Both the position numbers and the translations under genes were made by a program. The notes below the pieces were generated by a model. That model made no database searches, was not told where the DNA came from, and worked only from the letters and a program-made list of their open reading frames with translations. From Kappaphycus alvarezii (taxonomy: Eukaryota > Rhodophyta > Florideophyceae > Gigartinales > Solieriaceae), in assembly GCA_002205965.3 (NCBI GenBank), contig NADL03000540.1:1-64000 (forward strand): a DNA stretch of 64,000 bases, written 5' to 3'. This document shows positions 1-11,036 of this stretch, one piece after another (within the stretch, counting starts at the first letter, position 1; the number at the start of each line of letters is the position of its first letter).

Positions 1-124
1 AAACCTCCACATCCAAACCTCCACACTCCAAAACCCCACACCAAAACCTCCACATCCAAAAACCCCACTCCAAAACGTTGCCGTCCGACTCCTTGTTGTC
101 CTTAGGCAGTGGTGTCCCTTGTCT

Positions 125-229
125 CCTTGGACTTACGGTGTGCATACCGAAGTTCAAGGGGCAATACCCATTATACTGCAGGTGTCCCTTGTCTCTTTGG
201 ACTTTCGGTGCTTAGCTCGAAGTTCAAGG
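125..229 (+). other. Two tandem RNA stem-loops in the LTR leader
   Basis: Two units 70 bases apart each fold into a hairpin in the sense strand. Hairpin 1 (125-159) pairs 5 + 5 + 4 bases (CCTTG/CAAGG, GACTT/AAGTT, CGGT/ACCG) around one bulged base with a 6-base loop. Hairpin 2 (195-229) keeps the lower ten pairs with wobble pairs and a shorter upper stem. The same pair occurs in the 3' LTR at 6413-6447 and 6483-6517. The location between TATA box and zinc-finger frame suggests a structured 5' leader; packaging, dimerisation or translation control are possible roles but are guesses. Confidence 0.6.
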
Positions 230-283
230 GGCAATACCCTCAGTGACTGCTATACTCTAAAAACCTTCCTGGAACTTCGAGGA

Positions 284-937
284 ATGGTTGGAGGGTTAAG
301 GAAGCCACTACGCACCCCGAAGGATCATCAAAGGTATCAGGAACTCCGTCGGAGGGAAGAAAGGGAAGGCCTCGTCAACAGATCTACCGAAGGGGAGAGC
401 TCTGCCATCACAGCTTACCCTAGGCATCCCCTTATTGACGACGAGGCCGAGGAGGGGTCCGAAGAATCCGAACAGGTCTCCATCCGGAACGGGTCTCCTT
501 CCCAAGCCTCTAGCTACTCAAGACAACCCCCTCGCTCTGCACAGCCTTCGTCCCGTCCGTCGCACCGTACAACCGCCCTTGGGTCCTCTTCCGTGGCTAC
601 TTCCTCCCGGGCCCAGGCCCGCATTGACCTTGTCTGTACCACAGCTTTTAAAGTCGCAACAGACAGGGAGAGAAGGGAGAGGAATAAGAAAGGCAAAAAG
701 CCTAAGTTTCACTGTCGCATCTGCGACATCGAGTTCGTCAGTTCCGGACAAAAAGCTGTGCACGAGGCTGGTGGGAGGCACCAAAGGGCAGAACAAAGGT
801 TAAGGGAAAGCAAGGATCCTCCGCGGTGTACTGATTGCGACATTACCTTCGCCCAGGAGATCGACCTAGAGACTCATCTGCGCAGTAACAAGCACCGTAG
901 GAGAGCTTCCTTTCTCGGCGAGAAGAGACGTAATTAG
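284..937 (+). CDS. LTR-encoded protein with two U1-type zinc fingers (5' LTR copy)
   Basis: This 217-residue frame lies wholly inside the LTR. The start at 284 is chosen because it is the first ATG of the equivalent frame in the 3' LTR; the longer reading from 119 depends on a frame the other copy does not share. The N-terminal half is basic and serine/proline rich with no recognised fold. The C-terminal third carries two fingers of pattern C-x2-C-x12-H-x5-H (CRIC...H...H and CTDC...H...H) separated by a charged linker, then a basic tail. That spacing is the U1/matrin (JAZ-like) class, whose members usually bind double-stranded or structured RNA. The function here is inferred only: an accessory protein of the element acting on its own RNA is one option, a captured host gene another. 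Confidence 0.75.
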   Translation: MVGGLRKPLRTPKDHQRYQELRRREEREGLVNRSTEGESSAITAYPRHPLIDDEAEEGSEESEQVSIRNGSPSQASSYSRQPPRSAQPSSRPSHRTTALGSSSVATSSRAQARIDLVCTTAFKVATDRERRERNKKGKKPKFHCRICDIEFVSSGQKAVHEAGGRHQRAEQRLRESKDPPRCTDCDITFAQEIDLETHLRSNKHRRRASFLGEKRRN

Positions 938-3900
938 AGTATTTTATTGAACTAAAAAAACAACAGAAAAAAAAAGAAAAAAAAAAAAAAAGAAACAAAA
1001 AAAAAAGAAACAAAAAAAAAAGAAAACAAAACAAAAAAAAAAGAAAACAAACAAACAAAATAAAATTAGAAGCCCTCAAATAGAGGTGCGAAAGAAAAAC
1101 AGAACCCCTTCCAGTGCTTAACAGAAAAATAGCACTATTATGGTACTCTTGTGGAGGGGGGTTAATTCCCCTTCCGATTCGAGCTCAACTGGTGACAGTA
1201 TCTTAGTCTTTAATGGAAGCGACGATGTTCGCAGGTTCTTTTTCTATTTTGAGAATGTGGTTATGGCTGGTAAGGAAGAAGACGAAAAAGCAATGAAACT
1301 GCTTGCCCACTTGGATGGTGCTGCATTCGACTTTTACTACGACTCCTTTGCCAAAGACGGTTCACTCACAGAGGAGGCAAAGAACTATAAAATAGTAAAA
1401 CAAAGGATCATTTCAAACTTTGCGGCTCCAGAGGAACCTCAAGATGTCATCCGGCAAGCCCTAGAAGCAGGTTTTGCTATTGATGATATCCCCGGATCGC
1501 TGAAAATCATCGATAAGCTGTACGAAAAAGCGGGCTTTGATGACCGGGCGAAATTTGGGCTGTTAAGGTCGGCCGCTTGTAACCATAGTGAGTTGGCACA
1601 ATTCCTCGCCTTTAGGGGCCCGACAGACTACGCGGGGATAGTGCAGGCTTTAAAAGATTTCTGGTTCAATCACCTGTCTTTCATCGGTTCCGCTTCCTCT
1701 CGACCCCAACAAGTTTCTCCTGCGAAACTCATGGTACGCCCAGATGCCCGTACCAGGAATATCGAAGACAAAGTCGACGCCTTGGCCGAAGATCTGTCAA
1801 GACTCACTTTTCTCATCAAAAAACAGAAAGATAACAATCGTGGCATCGTGGGCCCAGCAGGCGGACAACAGGCGGGGGAACGTCTTTGTTCCTACTGCAG
1901 GGAACAGGACATGGTGCGAGCCGTTGTCCGAAAAATCCCGAGAGAGATATCCGTTGCTCCCTGTGCCATAAACTAGGCCATTCGGAAGCTACCTGCTGGA
2001 CCAAGTAAGGAAAGCGGTCGGCTTTTCAGACAACAAAGGTGTTAAAGAAAATACCGAAGAAAAAGTTGCCGTAATGAAGGAGGAAAAGGCTCCTGTTGAA
2101 GCTGTGAATGCTACCAAAAGGCTAGCTGACGGGCAAGCCGTAAGAAAACAGGCACGTCAAGAAGATCGTACCGGAATTCCAATCCCAAGGCTTCTCAATC
2201 ATCCCCCTGTCATCCAGAATGCCCCTCAAAAAGAACCAGATCTAAACTTGCGAAATAAGAAGAAAGGAAAAGTCACCAGTAGGTGAAAAGGGCTGCTGTT
2301 CGCCAGTTGCAGGAGTATGTAAGCCGCTATGATGTGCTTGCGGAACTTTCAAATGCTAGCTGTGGACTTACTTTCGGGCAACTCCTACGCGGAGAGGCGG
2401 ACGAAGCAAAGAAGGTTATTCGCCGTCTTATCGGAAAACCTACAGGCGCGAGAGCCTCAATGATTACACAGATAGAACATCTGAAAAGAGATGAAACCCC
2501 AGACAGGCTCCTCCGGTTGGCCAAACTACGAGTGTATGGCACGGAGGCTTGGGCCTTACTGGACTCGGGAGCTGTCCCGGACGTAATGTCAAAAGAGTTC
2601 TCGGAACGCCTATGCCTTTCTCCAGAGGAAACTACTCGCACAATAACGGTGGCTAATGGAGTCGTCGCTGGATGCGTTGGTTCCATGTCAAAGGTTCCGA
2701 CATCTTTTGAGGACCTTACGGTACAATTAGAGTACCTCGTGGTGGAATACCCCTTTGACATCATTATTGGGAGGCCTACCTTAAAATCACTAAAGGCTCT
2801 TATGGACTTCGACACGGACTCGGTTGTAATACGCGTAGATGAAAAAGAGGTTTTAGTCCCGTTGGAGCCCGACTTCCGTGCCACAGAAAGAAAGATCATG
2901 CAGGGGAAAGGAGACAAGACCCCGAGCGAAGACTTTACTTCCGATTCGGATTTATTCACGAACGCCTCTGATACGGAAGATGAACTGGTGGTGGCAGTCG
3001 TTAGGGATGGAGACTATGAAGATATCCCAATTAATATGCAACCTGGGGAGTCGGGAGCAATATCCGTAGACGACAGTCAGACAGAGGAGCTACTCGGTGC
3101 ACTACGAGCTCGTCTTGCGCACCTTCCAAAAAGTATTCAGAGAGATATAAGCGGTGCCTTACGGGAGACGGGGGTAGTTGCGTGGAACATGAATGAGTTG
3201 CGTCCGGCTTCCGTCCCTATAACCCACGGATTTGAGCTAAAAGACAAAACCCCAATCTACCATCGGGCACGTCGGATGGCCCCAAAACACTACGACGTAG
3301 TAAGAACTGAGATTGATAACATGCTCAGGGCTGGAATAATTACACCTGCAGCATCTGATGGTCATTTCCGGTGGTCATTGACCAAAAGAAGGACGGAAAG
3401 CCTCGTTTTTGTGTCGATTATCGTACCCTCAACAGACAAATGAAGGCTGACAGATGGCCTTTACCCCGGATAGAGGAAATATTTGATGAGCTGGGAGGAG
3501 GTTCGGTCTTTACCACACTAGACCTGTTCGCCGGCTATTGGCAAGTTCGCATGAGCGAAAACTGTAAGGAGATGACCACATTTGTTTGTCGCTACGGAAC
3601 CTTTAAATTTGAAGTAATGCCGTTCGGACTAATGAACGCCCCATCAACGTTCCAGCGAATGATGGACAAGGTCTTACGAGCATCCCGTTCGCACGTGTCT
3701 ATCTGGACGACGTAGTAGTCTTTTCATCTGACTTGCATGAACATGTGGAGCACTTGAGGAAAGTATTTCAGGCCATAGCGGCTGCGGGTCTGAAATTAAA
3801 ATAACCAAATGCAGTTTCGCGATGCCTTCAGTGAAACTCCTTGGCCATAAGGTGGATTCAAGCGGCGTAAGTGTCGATGAAAGAAAAGTAGTGGCTATAA

Positions 3901-6234
3901 AAAAGCACCAGTCCCAAAATCAACAACGGAACTACGTAGTTTTCTGGGTTTGGCAGGTTACTATCGGCGGTTCATTAAAGGATTTGCCGAAATCTCAGCC
4001 GCCTTACATGCTGGGACTTCGGGGAATAGAAGATTCGAATGGACGGAATAAATGACGTCTGCTTTCGAGGAGCTAAAGGAAAAACTTACTTCGCCACCTG
4101 TGCTTGCCTACCCCGACTTCTCAGCTCCATTTGTCGTTGAGACGGATGCATCAAAAGTCGCCATCGGGGCTGTTCTAGCACAAAAGAAAGAAGATGGAAA
4201 GGTACACCCGATCCAATATGCGAGCCGTACTATGAATTCATCTGAACGAAATTACAGTGCTAGCGAAAGAGAAGCTTTGGCCGTAATTTTTGCCTTGCGC
4301 AAGTTTCGCGTTTACCTATTATCGTCAGACCCCTTCCGGCTAATCACCGATCACCAAGCTCTCCGGAATGCGTTCAAAAGGAAAGATGCCCACGGAAGGT
4401 TAGCGCGCTGGCTCGATTTTCTAGCCGAATATGATTTCACGATAGAGTACCGAGCAGGGAAGGAAAATGCTCCGGCAGACTATCTCTCCCGCTTTGGTCT
4501 TCCAGAAAAACCAGGGTCAACATCGGACGAAGGGATGCTCGCCATGCTTACAGAGTCTCAGGTGACTAATCTCGATTTGGAGCCATTCTTACAGAATGTC
4601 ATTAGGTATTTGAGTAAGTTTGAGATTATTGAGGACAACGAAAAACTCAAACTTTCGGTCAAAAGGGGCGCAAAAAGCTTTATAATATGGGAAGGACAGC
4701 TGTTTCGACGGACCGCGAAGGGTATCCGAGCTATTCCGCACATTTCATCCCGTGTAGGGATACTTAGGATGTTCCACGACGAGATGGGACATTGGGATGT
4801 TCGAACCACCAAGCAGTTCGTGTTGGATCGATATTGGTGGCCTGGAGTCTATAGTGACATTCACGAGTTTGTGAAGAGCTGTAGAGGATGTCAGGAGTCA
4901 AAGCCTTTGGTCCCTTACAAGACAACACTTTACGTGCCCCTGAAAATATATTCGAGACTTATTCTATCGATTTTGCCGGTCCTCTTCCCGCCAAGCAAGG
5001 ATCGAAAAATCGCTACATCCTAATAGCGGTGGAGCACCTAACGGGATGGCCGTTCGCCGTCGCGGCGGAATCGACTACGGCCCATGTAGTGATAGAGTTC
5101 GTTAAGAAAGAGATTATGTTGACTTTTGGCCCGCCGGTAAGAATCATATCGGATAATGCGACTTGCTTCACGTCAGGAGCTCTGGTGGACTTCATGAAAA
5201 GAAACGGTATCTCCTGGAGAACTATCCTGGCCTACGCACCCATGTCTAATGGAAGGGCAGAGCGGATGGTGCGAACTCTGAGATCTTCAGTAAAAAAGAT
5301 GGTGTTGGAACACGGGGACGCATGGGAAGATGTACTCCCCACGGTCCTGTACGGCTACCGGCGTCGGCGGCTCTCGAGTGGTTTCTCCCCGTTTGAATTG
5401 ATGTTCGGAGTACCACCCCGTCTGGTGCATACGGATGCTACGTCGACTCTTACAAACCCCACCCAAGACCATAGAGCGAACGAACTACTGGCTTGCAGGG
5501 TGTGGAGAATGAATCGAGCCATGGAACAACTAAGAGGCCAAGAACGGTTTGTGGGCGGAACAGGCATCACGTTTCAGGTGGGCGACTGGGTTTTAGTAGC
5601 GCATGGACATTCCTTAAGTTCTACTGTCAAGTGGCCTGCATTATCCTCCAGTATTATGGACCGTGCCGTATCATTAAGGCAAAGCACCCTCGTTATGAAT
5701 TAGCGTCACTTCATGGTCGCCAAACAAGGCGTCCTATTCATGCCCGCAGGCTGCAGCTTTACACAAGGCGACCCAAACATCTATGTTGAGATGTCTTCAG
5801 TGATTTCTTTTTCTGCGTTTTGCTTTAAAAAGGAAACCACAAAAAAAAAAGTAGAAGAAGAAGAAGCAGAAAAAGAAGAAAAAATGATTTATGTAATGCT
5901 CATTTGAACTTCGATTGGTAAGAGCCCATTGGATTTCAAGCCGTCCCGTGGCCTGCTGTAGGGGGAGGATAGTGTTGTGGCTCACAGTGGCCGGTGTCCT
6001 GTGGCCACAAATTATGGTCCCGAGAGCCATGTACAGTACGTACATGGCCACAAATTCGGGATACGAGAGCCATGTACAGTACTGTGCATGGCTCTGAGCC
6101 ACAAATGGCGTGTACTGCGCAACAGTACAGTAGAGGCGCCTCAAAACAGGCGAATAGGGGGGTCTAAGGGCTACTTTTTATGTTTTGCTAGGAATTTAGT
6201 AGCAATTTGTGCCTTTTAGTAATTTGCGAATCTC

Positions 6235-6242
6235 TATATAAA
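6235..6242 (+). promoter_or_regulatory. TATA box of the LTR promoter
   Basis: TATATAAA lies in the 3' LTR about 54 bases before the CCAAAACCTCCACA-like repeats and 330 bases before the zinc-finger frame. Its position fits the U3/R boundary of an LTR promoter. The equivalent site of the 5' LTR is beyond the window edge. Confidence 0.6.
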
Positions 6243-6572
6243 GGCTGGTCGACCGGGGTGTGAGCCTCGACCGACAAGAACAAGCCAGTACCACATCCAA
6301 AACCTCCACACTCCAAAACCCCCACACCCAAAACCTCCACATCCAAAAACCCCGCTCCAAACGTTGCCGTCCGACTCCTTGTTGTCCTTAAGGCAGTGGT
6401 GTCCCTTGTCTCCTTGGACCTACGGTGTGTATACCGAGGTTCAAGGGGGCAATACCCATTATACTGCAGGTGTCCCTTGTCTCTTTGGACTTTCGGTGCT
6501 TAGCTCGAAGTTCAAGGGGGCAATACCCTCAGTGACTGCTATACTCTAAAAACCTTCCTGGAACTTCGAGGA

Positions 6573-7226
6573 ATGGTTGGAGGGTTAAGGAAGCCACTAC
6601 GCACCCCGAAGGATCATCAAAGGTATCAGGAACTCCGTCGGAGGGAAGAAAGGGAAGGCCTCGTCAACAGATCTACCGAAGGGGAGAGCTCTGCCATCAC
6701 AGCTTACCCTAGGCATCCCCTTATTGACGACGAGGCCGAGGAGGGGTCCGAAGAATCCGAACAGGTCTCCATCCGGAACGGGTCTCCTTCCCAAGCCTCT
6801 AGCTACTCAAGACAACCCCCTCGCTCTGCACAGCCTTCGTCCCGTCCGTCGCACCGTACAACCGCCCTTGGGTCCTCTTCCGTGGCTACTTCCTCCCGGG
6901 CCCAGGCCCGCATTGACCTTGTCTGTACCACAGCTTCTAAAGTCGCAACAGACAGGGAGAGAAGGGAGAGGAATAAGAAAGGCAAAAAGCCTAAGTTTCA
7001 CTGTCGCATCTGCGACATCGAGTTCGTCAGTTCCGGACAAAAAGCTGTGCACGAGGCTGGTGGGAGGCACCAAAGGGCAGAACAAAGGTTAAGGGAAAGC
7101 AAGGATCCTCCGCGGTGTACTGATTGCAACATTACCTTCGCCCAGGAGATCGACCTAGAGACTCATCTGCGCAGTAACAAGCACCGTAGGAGAGCTTCCT
7201 TTCTCGGCGAGAAGAAACGTAATTAG
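6573..7226 (+). CDS. LTR-encoded protein with two U1-type zinc fingers (3' LTR copy)
   Basis: This is the second copy of the 217-residue zinc-finger frame, in the 3' LTR. It is open from an ATG to a stop, and only about three residues differ from the 5' copy, none at a zinc ligand. It lies about 330 bases downstream of the LTR TATA box, so transcripts starting in either LTR would carry it as their first sizeable frame. With a transcript from the 3' LTR it could be expressed even though the internal region is dead. The frame is followed at once by an A-rich tract and the LTR end. No close family was recognised beyond the zinc-finger class. Confidence 0.75.
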   Translation: MVGGLRKPLRTPKDHQRYQELRRREEREGLVNRSTEGESSAITAYPRHPLIDDEAEEGSEESEQVSIRNGSPSQASSYSRQPPRSAQPSSRPSHRTTALGSSSVATSSRAQARIDLVCTTASKVATDRERRERNKKGKKPKFHCRICDIEFVSSGQKAVHEAGGRHQRAEQRLRESKDPPRCTDCNITFAQEIDLETHLRSNKHRRRASFLGEKKRN

Positions 7227-7625
7227 AGTATTTTATTGAACTAAAAAAACAACAGAAAAAAAAGAAAACAAAAAAAAAAGAAAACAAAAAAAAAGAAAAC
7301 AAAAAAAGAAAACAAACAAACAAAATAAAATTAGAAGCCCTCAAATAGAGGTGCGAAAGAAAAACAGAACCCCTTCCAGTGCTTAACAGAAAAATAGCAC
7401 TATTAAGAGGTCTGCCGGAATCCGGGGGAAGGGGAGGCAGGTTTCGCTTGGCCGCAAAAAAAGAAAACAAGAGTAAACAGAAAACAAGCATTTTCCGTCT
7501 TCCCTCAAATTAACAATCAGATTCAATCTATTTTTAGGTTTAATTCGTGGTGGTGGTAAATCTTTATGAGTTGTACAATGTTGCACAGAAGCGTGCGGTG
7601 CGGAGGGTATTCATAAATTAACTAC

Positions 7626-10440
7626 GGATGCGGGCGGCGGGTGGAAAACTGTCGCGCCTGTATTACTTGGAGACTAAACGCAAAACGGGTATCAAAGCCG
7701 CGGAGCTCCTGTTGACGGGGAGGACCGCGGCGGGAAGCAGCGAAGGAAGCAAGGCGGCGGAAAAAACAATTGCCGTCGTCGCTCAAGGCGCCATATGTAT
7801 CAATCCCGACGTGGGTGAGGAGGATATCGTTTTGGTTGCATTAGGTGCCGTAATGACGATGTTTCTCGCGCTCTGCGAGTGCCGCAGCAGCGCCTGCGGT
7901 AACCGTACATGGCGAGATGTGGCGGTTTGCGGAGGGGTGGGCAACAGTAACGTCGACGGCGATATCGGTACTGTGAAGCCCGTATGCAGCGGGTGTGTAA
8001 ATGTTCATTCGTAGCGCGGGGACTCCGAATGCCGTGACGAGTTTGGAACTTGGTAGAGGAGCGGATGCTCGACGAGGCCGACGATCCCAACTTCCTTACA
8101 GTACCGGGAAAGAATGTTGCGGAGGACCTGATGTCGACGAGTCATTCCGTCTTCGTATTTGCAGGTCAACGCGTGTTGACCGCTTGGATCTAAGACGGGT
8201 GCGATGTCGGCCGAGCGCCGGGAGCAGACCGGACAGCGAGTAGATCCAGGGAATAGCGCGATGCCGAGACAGAGAGCCAGAGTGACTTTCCACGCAGGAG
8301 AGGACATGTACGTACCGCGGTGGGGGTGCGGAAGCGAAGAGAAAATAGAGGAGGCGGAGGATGTGCGCACGGAGAGGAGCCGTGCTCGGTCGTGTGCCGC
8401 CGCGGACAAGAACAACCTATCGGACTTCGATAGCATGAGTTCAGTTGTGATCGCAGACTGGAGCCTTTCGCCGGGGACCGGCGATGAACAGCGCTTGAAA
8501 AGAGCCGTAGCTGTAAGCGACGAAGACAGCTGCGGGTGGCGGGAGGATAAGAGCGAGATGGCGGACCGAGGGATCTCTTCCAGGTGGCGGTCCTGGGAAA
8601 GAGTCAGCAGGTCGGAGATAAGTCCAAAGGAATCAATTACAGATGCTGCGTAAGCAGCCTCGGTGATGTCTGAAGTTTGCAGGAGACCTAGACCGCCCAC
8701 TGAGAAGGGGAGAGAGGCCTGGAGCCAGGCTCGATCCGGGCAGGGCAACTGCAATCGTAGGAACGCTTCCCTCTGCTTCTGATCGAAGCTGGCGGCGAGT
8801 ACCGCAGATTGAGTGGAGGGAAGCGTACGTAGCAAGCGCATGACCTTGGAGGCGTTCGCACAGAAGCGGTGTAAGTGGAAGGCCAATTGAGCATCATCCA
8901 AGTCTCGAAGTGATTGGAAGATACGGTCAACTGCGGTTTGGCGGCCGGCGAAAATTTGGGAAACAAAAGGGTCCGAGCCAATCGGAGATCCCAGCACGAT
9001 GAAACCAGGGGGGGTAGAAAAGGGACAGGGAAGTGGCAAAGCAGAATGGGAAGGGGAGCAGCCGTAAACTTGGGTCTTGGCAAGGTTGAGCTGGAACCCG
9101 AGTGGACCTTCTTCATGCTGGATGAAACGGATGGCGGCGGCGGCTTGGGACCGAGGAAGAAAAATGTTACCGTCATCTGCGTACCAAGCGTTCAGGGCAG
9201 GTGAGAACTTCTGTAGCGATAGCAAGAGAGGATGGAGAGCCAGGGCAAAGAGCAAGGGACCGAGTGGGTCACCTTGCTAAGTGCCCTCTGAACCACGGAC
9301 ATAGTAGGGTCCGAAAGCAAGCTCTGTAGGAGCATCGTAATAAGAGTGTACCCGCCGTGCGAGGCCTGGGGCATGCGTTTGTACGGCTTCCAGAATGCGC
9401 TGGCGGGAAATGCAATTGAAACCGTTGCGAGCGTCGATCTGGACCAAGACGTGGTTGTGGAACTCGGATCTCTGGGAAAGACGACGCACAGAATGAATTA
9501 TTGCATCGGTGCCGTTCTTGACGCCTACCCCGACCTGATGTGGCAGAAGGTAGGAGCGGAGGGCGGGGGTGGCTTTATGTGCCGCGAGCCTAGAAATTAG
9601 GCAGCGGGTAGAGAAGCCCAACCGCGACCGGACGGATTCTCCCGTTTGGCTTCGGCAGTGCAGTAAGACGACCTACGCAACGCGGCCGGTAGATCGCCGT
9701 TCAAGCAGAGGTTAAGGAACTTTGTCAGGGCATGTAGGCAATACCTCCCGGGCGTGACCCCACCTGCCGGGCGAAGCAGCATTCGCAGGAACACTGGGGA
9801 TAGACCATCTGCCCCAGGAGCGGTTGAAGGATCCAGGCTGTGAATGGCACAGCGGACATCCGAGACCGAGAACTTTAGCGCAGGAGGCAAACCGTGAGGG
9901 GGCATGGGAGTGATTGCAACGGGGGGCGGGGGATGAAGAGAAGCCAAGGATTGAAAGGTAGCTTCGCTGGGGAAAGTGGGGGATCAACTTGGAGAAGGGC
10001 AGCGGTGGCCCGGTAAGGGCTACCCCGGGAGAGGAAGCGGCGGCATCCGCGAAGGGCCGTGTCAGGGCGGGCGGGGGCGGGAGGGGATGGAATCGGAGAG
10101 GGGAGGGCGGAGATGAACAAGGAGGTAGTCTCGTCGAAGAGGTCATCATAGAGGCGGCTGGAAGCCATGCGGATGCGGTCAACAAGGCTGGAGCAATTTT
10201 CCAGGCGGTGGCGGCCAAGAGCGCGGGGGCGGTTGTGTGGGAAAAACAACTTCGGGATGGCAAGAAGTTCCAAAAGGGCTCGAGTCCTGTGCTCTGGCGA
10301 GGGAGCGGATATAACGCGGTACAAGGCTGCGAAGTATAAGTCATAAGCCGCGGCTTGGACTGGGCGAGGAATAAAGGTGAGAACAGGGAAGGGGGCGGAG
10401 AGGAGGCAACGGAAGGGGAGAGGTGACTGGGATGGTCCTG
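7626..10440 (-). mobile_element. LINE A: RT plus restriction-like endonuclease, broken
   Basis: Read on the minus strand this is the second half of a non-LTR retrotransposon. In order: a pre-RT region (10350-9950), RT with PGADGLSP (about 9860), LPKPNGRIRPVAVG (about 9650), QIDARNGFN and QGDPLGPLLFAL (about 9260), the catalytic YADDG (about 9170), a thumb region, a CPVC...HALTC zinc motif (about 8190-8130), and a PD-(D/E)XK-type endonuclease (STDIAVDVTV, then AEREKHRHY and DTYGAL, about 7970-7740), ending near 7628. Breaks are frequent: the frame changes around 9650-9600, an in-frame TAG sits at 9277-9279 just before QGDPLGP, the frame shifts near 8008 after the zinc motif, and a stop interrupts the nuclease near 7832. 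The zinc-plus-nuclease tail identifies the RLE class, not the APE class. The upstream limit at 10440 abuts another LINE fragment. Confidence 0.85.
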
Positions 10441-10444
10441 AATT

Positions 10445-11035
10445 TTTTTACTATAAAATCACTTTAATTTGCACGTGCAACACAGTAAGTCGCTACAAAT
10501 TAATTTTGAATAGGGTGACTAAATTCTGCGTGTTTTGCGGGGCACGACAAATTACAGACGCCGCACATGAGGAGCAAATTACGTAGCTGAGTTACAGACG
10601 AGTCTTCACTCCCCCGGTAGAAGAGCCGCTGCGAGACGCGACAGCTACCGCGTATTTCTCTATGACCTTCGATGTTGTCTTAGGAGGTGATCCTAGCGAG
10701 TCAAAAGCCAGCGGCACAAAATCCCATCCGAACCTTGATCGTCCGGGCAGGACCTGGCCAGGAATGGCAGCTACTTTTGTGGCTAGGTCCCTCTTCTTCC
10801 GCTTCTCTGCTGCGCTGGCAACGGCTCGCGCTTCTCGTGCTCCCATTGACATATAGCACTCCTGGAATGGCGAGGATACGGTGATGTCGTAGGCCACCGG
10901 GAGAGGGGACGGGGTGTTCGATGCGTCGGACCGCGGGTGCACTAGAATATCAGCGGGTCACGCATTCAGTCCAGGGAGTAGGTATTTGACCTCGTATTGG
11001 ACGCCGACTCCTGCCATTGATTCACAACAGGGAGA
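10445..11035 (-). mobile_element. LINE B: 5'-truncated nuclease tail with short A tail
   Basis: On the minus strand this fragment encodes only the endonuclease end of a LINE: VQYEVKYLLPGLNA, PADILVHPRSD, YDITVSSPF (about 10900), a GAREAR...AEKRKK helix, and FVPLAFDSLG, with the frame ending at 10592. An in-frame TGA sits at 10955-10957 between LNA and PADILV, where the family normally has RPAD. About 140 bases of 3' untranslated sequence follow and end in a run of seven A (minus strand, about 10445-10451), typical of target-primed insertion. It looks like a truncated copy that landed between an ORF1 (upstream) and the RT part of LINE A (downstream), splitting one element or separating two. 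No clear target-site duplication was found. Confidence 0.65.
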
Positions 11036-11036
11036 T

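Larger units (their letters stand above)
1..1140 (+). repeat. 5' LTR of the Ty3/gypsy element, partial
   Basis: This stretch matches 6296-7405 almost base for base; the main differences are a handful of substitutions and the length of an A-rich tract. Its first 75 bases are a degenerate repeat of a CCAAAACCTCCACA-like unit. Then come two tandem 70-base units that each form a hairpin, a zinc-finger reading frame, and an A-rich tract (about 950-1070). The U3 part, including the TATA box seen in the 3' copy, lies before the window. The repeat ends at ...GCACTATTA, where the two copies stop matching. Confidence 0.92.
1..7405 (+). mobile_element. Ty3/gypsy-type LTR retrotransposon, 5' end cut by window
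   Basis: Direct terminal repeats (1-1140 and 5973-7405) flank an internal region with the Ty3/gypsy order of domains: a gag-like frame (about 1140-1980), aspartic protease with a DSGA site (about 2560), reverse transcriptase (about 3230-3800), RNase H with the ETDAS and DHQAL blocks (about 4130-4380), and integrase with an HH-CC zinc region and a core (about 4770-5450). A TGG start of a primer-binding site lies directly after the 5' repeat at 1141, and a purine tract (about 5961-5969) lies just before the 3' repeat, which opens TGTTG. The internal region is broken, with roughly half a dozen reading-frame interruptions, while the two LTRs are nearly identical, so insertion looks recent. The integrase-last order separates it from the Copia elements elsewhere in the window. 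The upstream flank is outside the window, so a target-site duplication cannot be checked. Confidence 0.93.
5973..7405 (+). repeat. 3' LTR of the Ty3/gypsy element, complete
   Basis: The repeat begins TGTTG immediately after a purine-rich tract and is about 1.43 kb long, unusually long for this family because it contains a 217-codon frame. U3 holds two palindromes (6026-6048 and 6067-6094) and a TATA box at 6235-6242. Downstream of it lie the CCAAAACCTCCACA-like repeats, the paired hairpins, the zinc-finger frame (6573-7226) and an A-rich tract. Only a few substitutions separate the part shared with the 5' copy, which points to a young insertion. The 3' end is taken at 7405, where identity to the 5' copy ends; it does not close with a canonical CA. 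Confidence 0.9.

Noticed and set aside
1-75. C/A-rich short repeats resembling a telomere
   Set aside because: The same repeats recur at 6294-6362 inside the 3' LTR, so they belong to the LTR and not to a chromosome end.
843-1079. Phenylalanine-rich minus-strand frame in the LTR, also at 7132-7491
   Set aside because: It is the complement of the A-rich tract and the zinc-finger end; no independent coding signal.
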